Below, one piece after another: positions 21,771 to 26,146 of a stretch of DNA of 26,146 bases. Origin of the DNA: RGIG1959 sp045637645 (GTDB lineage Bacteria > Bacillota > Clostridia > Oscillospirales > Acutalibacteraceae); NCBI GenBank assembly GCA_045637645.1, contig JAZTZV010000086.1:1-26146 (forward strand). Reading direction: 5' to 3'. The notes under the pieces were generated by a model that saw only the letters and a list, made by a program, of their open reading frames with translations, was not told the DNA's origin and did no database searches. Each line of letters begins with the position of its first letter. Positions within the stretch are counted from its first letter, which is position 1. A program made the translations under genes and the position numbers.

Positions 21771-22679
21771 ATGAAACGAACCGAACAATCCAATGCTCGC
21801 CGTGAGCGCGATGTGTTGATCCCGACGGTGATTGCTGTTTCGGGGATCGTTGTCGGTGTGATTTTGGTGATCGCGTCGAGCGTGATGTTGATGCAAAGCG
21901 GCGGGGGAGACGATCCTGTTGTCACAACCACCACAACGACTACCGCCACGACGACGGTTGCGTCGTCGACCGTGCTTTCGACAACGGCCACAACAACGTC
22001 AACGACCGAGGCTCCCACCACAACAACGGTTGAAATCACCACGACAACGGAAGAGCCGACCACGACAACCGAGGCAACCACGACCACAACCGCACCGCCC
22101 ATGAATTACGACGACGGCGAATGGAATATGCTTCTTGTGAATCCGTGGAACGGACTCACACGAGAACAACTCGACGACGAATCGCGCTTGGTGTATGCGG
22201 AAAACGGCGAATATGTGGATGAGCGCATTTACGATCAATTGATGGCACTTATCGACGCGGCATCCGACTACGGACTCTATGTCACGTCGGGCTACCGTTC
22301 GTATGACACACAGGAATATCTGTACAACAACAAGGTTGACCGCGTCATGGCGGAAGGCTATTCGTATGAAGAATCGCTTGACATCGCCGCGACGGTTGTT
22401 GCGCGCCCCGGTACGAGTGAACATCATACGGGTCTTGCGGTCGATTTTCTCCACAATGAATGTTGGGAACTTGAGGAATACTGGGAGGACTCCGAAGCAT
22501 TTGATTGGATGATGGAGCATTGCGCGGATTACGGCTTTATCCTGCGCTATCCCAAGGAAAGCCAACACATCACGGGTGTGATCTATGAGCCGTGGCATTA
22601 TCGCTATGTCGGTGTGGAAGCCGCGCAAGCGATCATGAGCCAAGGCATCACATTGGAAGAGTATCTCGGAGCGTATTAA
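21771..22679 (+). CDS. VanY-type D-alanyl-D-alanine carboxypeptidase with Thr-rich stalk
   Basis: This 302-residue protein has a cytoplasmic N-terminus (MKRTEQSNARRERD), a membrane anchor at about 16-42, a low-complexity Thr-rich stalk at 51-110 and a peptidase M15B (VanY/DacB-type) domain. The zinc motif SxHxxGxAxD is SEHHTGLAVD at 216-225, and the ExWH motif is EPWH at 273-276, with the SGYRS substrate loop at 173-177. It should trim the terminal D-Ala from peptidoglycan stem peptides outside the cell. The stalk would hold the enzyme away from the membrane. The ATG at 21771 is chosen because a purine-rich GAAGAAGAG lies upstream; the ATG at 21765 is possible. It lies 27 bp after the dockerin gene. 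Confidence 0.9.
   Translation: MKRTEQSNARRERDVLIPTVIAVSGIVVGVILVIASSVMLMQSGGGDDPVVTTTTTTTATTTVASSTVLSTTATTTSTTEAPTTTTVEITTTTEEPTTTTEATTTTTAPPMNYDDGEWNMLLVNPWNGLTREQLDDESRLVYAENGEYVDERIYDQLMALIDAASDYGLYVTSGYRSYDTQEYLYNNKVDRVMAEGYSYEESLDIAATVVARPGTSEHHTGLAVDFLHNECWELEEYWEDSEAFDWMMEHCADYGFILRYPKESQHITGVIYEPWHYRYVGVEAAQAIMSQGITLEEYLGAY
21921..22100 (+). repeat. Thr-codon low-complexity tract
   Basis: A 180-bp tract of mostly ACN codons encodes the Thr-rich stalk of the VanY-type protein, broken by Glu-Ala-Pro and Glu-Glu-Pro units. Third bases vary, so it is not a simple triplet repeat. It could still change length by slippage and is a good candidate for O-glycosylation. Confidence 0.8.
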
Positions 22680-22724
22680 CGCTTTGGTATATATGCTATC
22701 ATTTTCAGAAAGGTTGAAACAACT

Positions 22725-24401
22725 ATGCAGCTTAACGGTTCGGACATCTTGATGGAATGTCTGCTTGAGCAGGGCGTCGAAACGGTTTTCGGTTATCCCG
22801 GCGGAGCGGTACTGAACATCTATGATGCGCTTTACAAATACAGCGACCGCATCACGCATATTCTCACCGCGCACGAGCAGGGTGCCGCCCACGCGGCGGA
22901 CGGCTTTGCGCGCGCGACGGGCAAAGTCGGCGTGTGCATCGCGACGTCGGGCCCCGGTGCGACCAACCTCGTAACGGGTATCGCCACGGCGTATATGGAT
23001 TCGATCCCCGTCGTCGCCATCACGGGCAATGTGCCTGTTGATCAACTCGGTCGCGACTCGTTCCAAGAAATCGACATTACGGGTGTGACCATGCCCATCA
23101 CGAAACACAACTTTATCGTGAAAGACGTCACCAAGCTTGCCGATACCGTGCGCATGGCGTTTGAGATCGCACAAAGCGGTCGCCCCGGCCCGGTTCTCAT
23201 CGACATCCCCAAGGATGTGTCGGCGGCTGTTACGGAGTATGAAAAAGCGGGCGCATCCGTCAAGCGTGTCGTTCCCGCTCCGAAAGAAGAGCGCATCGAA
23301 AAAGCGCTCGAAATTTTGGCGACCTGCGAAAAACCGTTGATCTATTTCGGCGGCGGTGTGATTTTGTCGGGTGCCGAAGCGATTTTGGCGCGCTTTGCCA
23401 AGGAGCAAAACATTCCTGTTTGCTCGTCGATGATGGGTCTTGGCGGTTTTGATCCCGCCGATCCGCTGTGGCTCGGCATGGTCGGTATGCACGGTACGGT
23501 GGCGGCGAACCTCGCGGCGAAAGAATGCGATGCGTTGTTTGTGTGCGGCGCGCGCTTCTCCGATCGCGTGGCGGGTGACCGCACGGGCTTCGCCCCGCAT
23601 GCCAAAGTGGTACATATTGACGTTGACCATGCGGAGTTTGATAAAAACGTGACGGCGACGGTGCGCGTCGGCGGCGAACTGTCGACGGTGCTTGAAGCGC
23701 TGTGCGATCGCAGTGAACCGCATACGCATGCGGCGTGGTGCGAGACGGTCGTGTCGCGCAAAAAAAGCGTTCCCGCTCCGTTGCAGGGTGCAGACGACCT
23801 GCCCAATCCTCGTGTGATTTTGGAAACGCTTCGCCGCTTGGTGGATGATGACACCGTCATCGCCACCGATGTCGGTCAACACCAAATGTGGACGGCACAG
23901 CACTTTGAGGTGCGCCGTCCCCGCAAACTGCTCACGTCGGGCGGTCTGGGCACGATGGGTTACGGCATGGGTGCTGCGATCGGCGCACAATGCGGCACGA
24001 ACAACAAGCGCACCGTCCTCATCACAGGCGACGGTAGCTTCCACATGAATTGCAACGAATTGGCGACCTTGGCGTCGTACAACCTGCCTGTGACCGTGCT
24101 CGTGTTTGATAACCGCGTGCTCGGTATGGTGCGGCAATGGCAAAAAGTGTTCTACGGTCGCCGTTTCTCGGCAACCGATCCCGAGCGCAAGACCGATTTT
24201 GTGAAACTTGCGAACGCGTACGGATGCGAAGGCTTGTACATGAACACCGCTTCGGAAATCGAGTCGGTTCTCAAGCAAGCGCTGTCGGCGGACGGCCCTG
24301 TTGTCGTCGATTGCCGTTTGTCCAAAGATGTCAACGTGTTGCCGATGATCCCGCCCGGCAAAACGGTTGACAGCATGATCGACATGATGGAGGAGGAATA
24401 A
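22725..24401 (+). CDS. ilvB: Acetolactate synthase large (catalytic) subunit
   Basis: This 558-residue thiamine-diphosphate enzyme condenses two pyruvates, or pyruvate and 2-oxobutyrate, in the first step of valine, leucine and isoleucine synthesis. The N-terminal PYR domain has FGYPGGAVLNIYDALY and the catalytic Glu51 (AHEQGAAHAADGFARATGKV). The middle FAD-associated domain has PVDQLGRDSFQEIDITG. The C-terminal ThDP domain has GDGSFHMNCNELATLASYNL to FDNRVLGMVRQWQ. Length and motifs are those of biosynthetic AHAS rather than the catabolic type, which lacks the regulatory subunit. AGAAAGG lies before the ATG. It starts 45 bp after the VanY-type gene, too close for a T-box leader. Confidence 0.95.
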   Translation: MQLNGSDILMECLLEQGVETVFGYPGGAVLNIYDALYKYSDRITHILTAHEQGAAHAADGFARATGKVGVCIATSGPGATNLVTGIATAYMDSIPVVAITGNVPVDQLGRDSFQEIDITGVTMPITKHNFIVKDVTKLADTVRMAFEIAQSGRPGPVLIDIPKDVSAAVTEYEKAGASVKRVVPAPKEERIEKALEILATCEKPLIYFGGGVILSGAEAILARFAKEQNIPVCSSMMGLGGFDPADPLWLGMVGMHGTVAANLAAKECDALFVCGARFSDRVAGDRTGFAPHAKVVHIDVDHAEFDKNVTATVRVGGELSTVLEALCDRSEPHTHAAWCETVVSRKKSVPAPLQGADDLPNPRVILETLRRLVDDDTVIATDVGQHQMWTAQHFEVRRPRKLLTSGGLGTMGYGMGAAIGAQCGTNNKRTVLITGDGSFHMNCNELATLASYNLPVTVLVFDNRVLGMVRQWQKVFYGRRFSATDPERKTDFVKLANAYGCEGLYMNTASEIESVLKQALSADGPVVVDCRLSKDVNVLPMIPPGKTVDSMIDMMEEE

Positions 24402-24405
24402 GCCG

Positions 24406-24918
24406 ATGAGTACAACCAAACAAGCCTTTTCCGTCTTGGCGGATAACCATCCCGGTGTTCTTTTGCGTGTAACGGGTCTGTTTTCCCGTCGCGGCTTCAA
24501 CATCGATTCGCTCGTTGCTTGTAATACCGAAAATCCTGACGTCTCCCGTATCACGGTTGTCGTGACGGGTGACGAGGGCATCTTCTCTCAAGTCATTCGT
24601 CAGCTGTTTAAGCTCGAAGAAGTCATCAAGGTTGAAATGTTGGCTCTTGACGATTGCACGGCAAGTGAGTTGTTGCTCGTCAAAGTATCCGCCGCCGACA
24701 ACAAAGTACGCACATCGCTGCTCAAATTGGTGCAATCTTACGGCGGTCGCGTGCTCGACATCGGCGAATGCACCGTCACGGTTGAGTTGACGGGCGAAAC
24801 CACCGAACTTGACAATTTTATCAACGGCATTGAGTCGTTTGGTATTTGTGAAATGGCGCGAACGGGTGTCACCGTGTTGCAACGCGGCGACACCACCATT
24901 CACGATTATAGTATTTAA
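24406..24918 (+). CDS. ilvN: Acetolactate synthase small (regulatory) subunit
   Basis: This 170-residue protein is the valine-sensing subunit of acetolactate synthase. The N-terminal ACT domain (about 4-80) has FSVLADNHPGVLLRVTGLFS and RRGFNIDSL, typical of IlvN/IlvH, and TRITV-like DVSRITVVVTGDEG. A second ACT-like C-terminal half begins around ELLLVKVSA. It starts only 4 bp after the ilvB stop, with GGAGGAGGAA upstream, so the two subunits are co-translated. Confidence 0.95.
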   Translation: MSTTKQAFSVLADNHPGVLLRVTGLFSRRGFNIDSLVACNTENPDVSRITVVVTGDEGIFSQVIRQLFKLEEVIKVEMLALDDCTASELLLVKVSAADNKVRTSLLKLVQSYGGRVLDIGECTVTVELTGETTELDNFINGIESFGICEMARTGVTVLQRGDTTIHDYSI

Positions 24919-24932
24919 AGGAGATGACTCTT

Positions 24933-26146
24933 ATGGGCATGACAATGACACAAAAGATCCTTGCCGCTCACGCGGGACTTGACAGCGTGGTCGCAGGACA
25001 ACTCATCGAGGCGCAACTCGATCTTTGCCTCGGTAACGACATCACCGCCCCCGTTGCGATCAACGAGTTTGAGCGCGCGGGTGCTACCTCGGTGTTTGAC
25101 CGCACCCGCATCGCGTTGGTGATGGATCACTTCACCCCGAACAAAGACATCAAAGCCGCGCAACAAGTTAAGCGCACCCGTGAGTTTGCGGGCAAATACG
25201 ACATCGTTAACTTCTTCGATGTCGGACGCATGGGCATCGAGCATGCGCTTTTGCCCGAGCAGGGTCTTGTCGGCCCCGGCGATTGCATCATCGGCGCGGA
25301 CAGCCACACCTGCACCTACGGCGCGCTCGGCGCATTCTCGACGGGTGTCGGCTCGACCGACCTCGCCGCCGGCATCGCGACAGGTAAAACGTGGTTTAAA
25401 GTGCCCTCTGCGATCAAAGTGGAGCTCAAAGGCGAACTCCAACCGTTCGTCAGCGGCAAGGACGTCATCCTGCATTTGATCGGTCAGATCGGCGTGGACG
25501 GCGCACTCTATCGTTCGCTCGAATTTGTCGGCGAAGGCGTGAAAGCGCTGTCGATGGATGACCGCCTTTGCATCGCCAACATGGCGATCGAAGCGGGCGC
25601 CAAAAACGGCATTTTCCCCGTGGACGATGTGACGCTGGCGTATTGCAACGATCGCTTTAAGCGTGAAATCCGCGTGTTTGAAGCGGACGAAGACGCGGTC
25701 TATGACGAGACCGTCGTGATCGATCTGAATACGCTTCGTCCGACGATCGCGTTCCCGCACCTCCCCGAAAATACCAAGACGATCGACGAATGCGCGGGTG
25801 CCGTGCAGATCCATCAAGTCGTCATCGGCTCTTGCACCAACGGTCGCATCGAAGACATGCGCGCCGCCGCCGAAGTGCTCAAAGGCAAAAAGGTGGCAAA
25901 CGGTGTGCGTTGCATCATCATTCCCGCGACCCAAGAGATTTGGAAGCAATCGATGCACGAAGGCCTGTTCGACATCTTCATCGATGCGGGCGCTGTGGTG
26001 TCGACCCCGACCTGCGGTCCCTGCCTCGGCGGTCACATGGGCATCCTCGCCGCTGGCGAAAAATGCCTTTCCACCACGAATCGCAACTTCGTAGGCCGCA
26101 TGGGCCATGTGGAATCAGAAGTCTACCTGTGCAGCCCGGCCGTAGC
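24933..26146 (+). CDS. leuC: 3-isopropylmalate dehydratase large subunit (runs off window end)
   Basis: The frame is open from the ATG at 24933 to the window edge (404 codons; the family is about 420). It belongs to the aconitase-like hydrolyases and carries the 4Fe-4S enzyme LeuC of leucine synthesis. Visible motifs are MDHFTPNKDIKAAQQ, GADSHTCTYGALGAFSTGVG and the cluster ligands Cys301 (GSCTNGR), Cys361 and Cys364 (CGPCLGG). The form is the short homoaconitase-like class (LeuC2) common in archaea and Clostridia. AAAGGAG lies 7-8 bases before the ATG; the ilvN stop is 14 bp upstream. Its partner leuD should lie just past the window. Confidence 0.93.
   Translation, partial: MGMTMTQKILAAHAGLDSVVAGQLIEAQLDLCLGNDITAPVAINEFERAGATSVFDRTRIALVMDHFTPNKDIKAAQQVKRTREFAGKYDIVNFFDVGRMGIEHALLPEQGLVGPGDCIIGADSHTCTYGALGAFSTGVGSTDLAAGIATGKTWFKVPSAIKVELKGELQPFVSGKDVILHLIGQIGVDGALYRSLEFVGEGVKALSMDDRLCIANMAIEAGAKNGIFPVDDVTLAYCNDRFKREIRVFEADEDAVYDETVVIDLNTLRPTIAFPHLPENTKTIDECAGAVQIHQVVIGSCTNGRIEDMRAAAEVLKGKKVANGVRCIIIPATQEIWKQSMHEGLFDIFIDAGAVVSTPTCGPCLGGHMGILAAGEKCLSTTNRNFVGRMGHVESEVYLCSPAV

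Noticed and set aside
21921..22100. Repetitive ACN tract considered as a CRISPR or tandem DNA repeat
   Set aside because: No fixed repeat-spacer pattern; it is coding sequence for a Thr-rich linker in frame with the VanY-type domain.
22680..22724. T-box or attenuator leader in front of ilvB
   Set aside because: Only 45 bp separate the VanY-type stop from the ilvB start, with no stem structure or T-box signature.
21999..24581. Very long minus-strand open frame (860 codons) opposite vanY and ilvB
   Set aside because: It is antisense to clearly recognisable VanY and IlvB coding sequence, lacks domains, and comes from the codon bias of the real genes.

Overview
The window looks like a chromosomal segment of an anaerobic Clostridia-type Firmicute, probably of the Oscillospiraceae/Ruminococcus kind. 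Support comes from strong AGGAG-type ribosome binding sites, consensus sigma-A promoters with 17-bp spacers, secreted proteins carrying dockerin repeats, a bifunctional fermentative AdhE, a SpoIID-family protein, and short two-hairpin intergenic repeats like those scattered through Oscillospiraceae genomes. This is inference from gene content; no rRNA or other strict taxonomic marker is present.

Layout. Positions 1-1730 (minus strand) hold the N-terminal part of a secreted protein, then a sugar-phosphate isomerase-like TIM barrel downstream of a DUF1294 membrane protein. Positions 1850-3915 (plus) hold a GHL10-type lipoprotein and an Mrp/NBP35 Fe-S carrier ATPase ending in a perfect terminator. 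Positions 3960-8020 form an accessory island of visibly lower GC, bounded by palindromic repeats. It contains a strong promoter, the truncated end of an unknown gene interrupted by a repeat, two tandem membrane-anchored ankyrin proteins with a recombination footprint, a small three-helix membrane protein and a lipoprotein. Positions 8080-10789 (minus) hold a cold-shock protein with a long hairpin in its leader, a SpoIID-dockerin fusion, and a prokaryotic RING/zinc-ribbon membrane protein.

Positions 10962-13834 (plus) hold murD and an ECF sigma factor translationally coupled to a membrane anti-sigma-like protein. Positions 13874-17022 (minus) hold adhE followed by tspO. Positions 17208-26146 (plus) hold an AI-2E-family permease, then mutY, a FabG-like reductase, a dockerin-bearing secreted protein, a VanY-type carboxypeptidase with a Thr-rich linker, ilvB, ilvN and the start of leuC, with short gaps and no visible terminator after mutY.

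Functionally, most of the window is housekeeping: peptidoglycan synthesis and remodelling (MurD, VanY, SpoIID), ethanol fermentation (AdhE), DNA repair (MutY), Fe-S assembly (Mrp) and branched-chain amino acid synthesis (IlvBN, LeuC). The parts most worth a second look are the ankyrin island, the csp leader hairpin, the dockerin fusions and the sigma/anti-sigma pair. No tRNA, rRNA, CRISPR array, transposase or phage gene was found.
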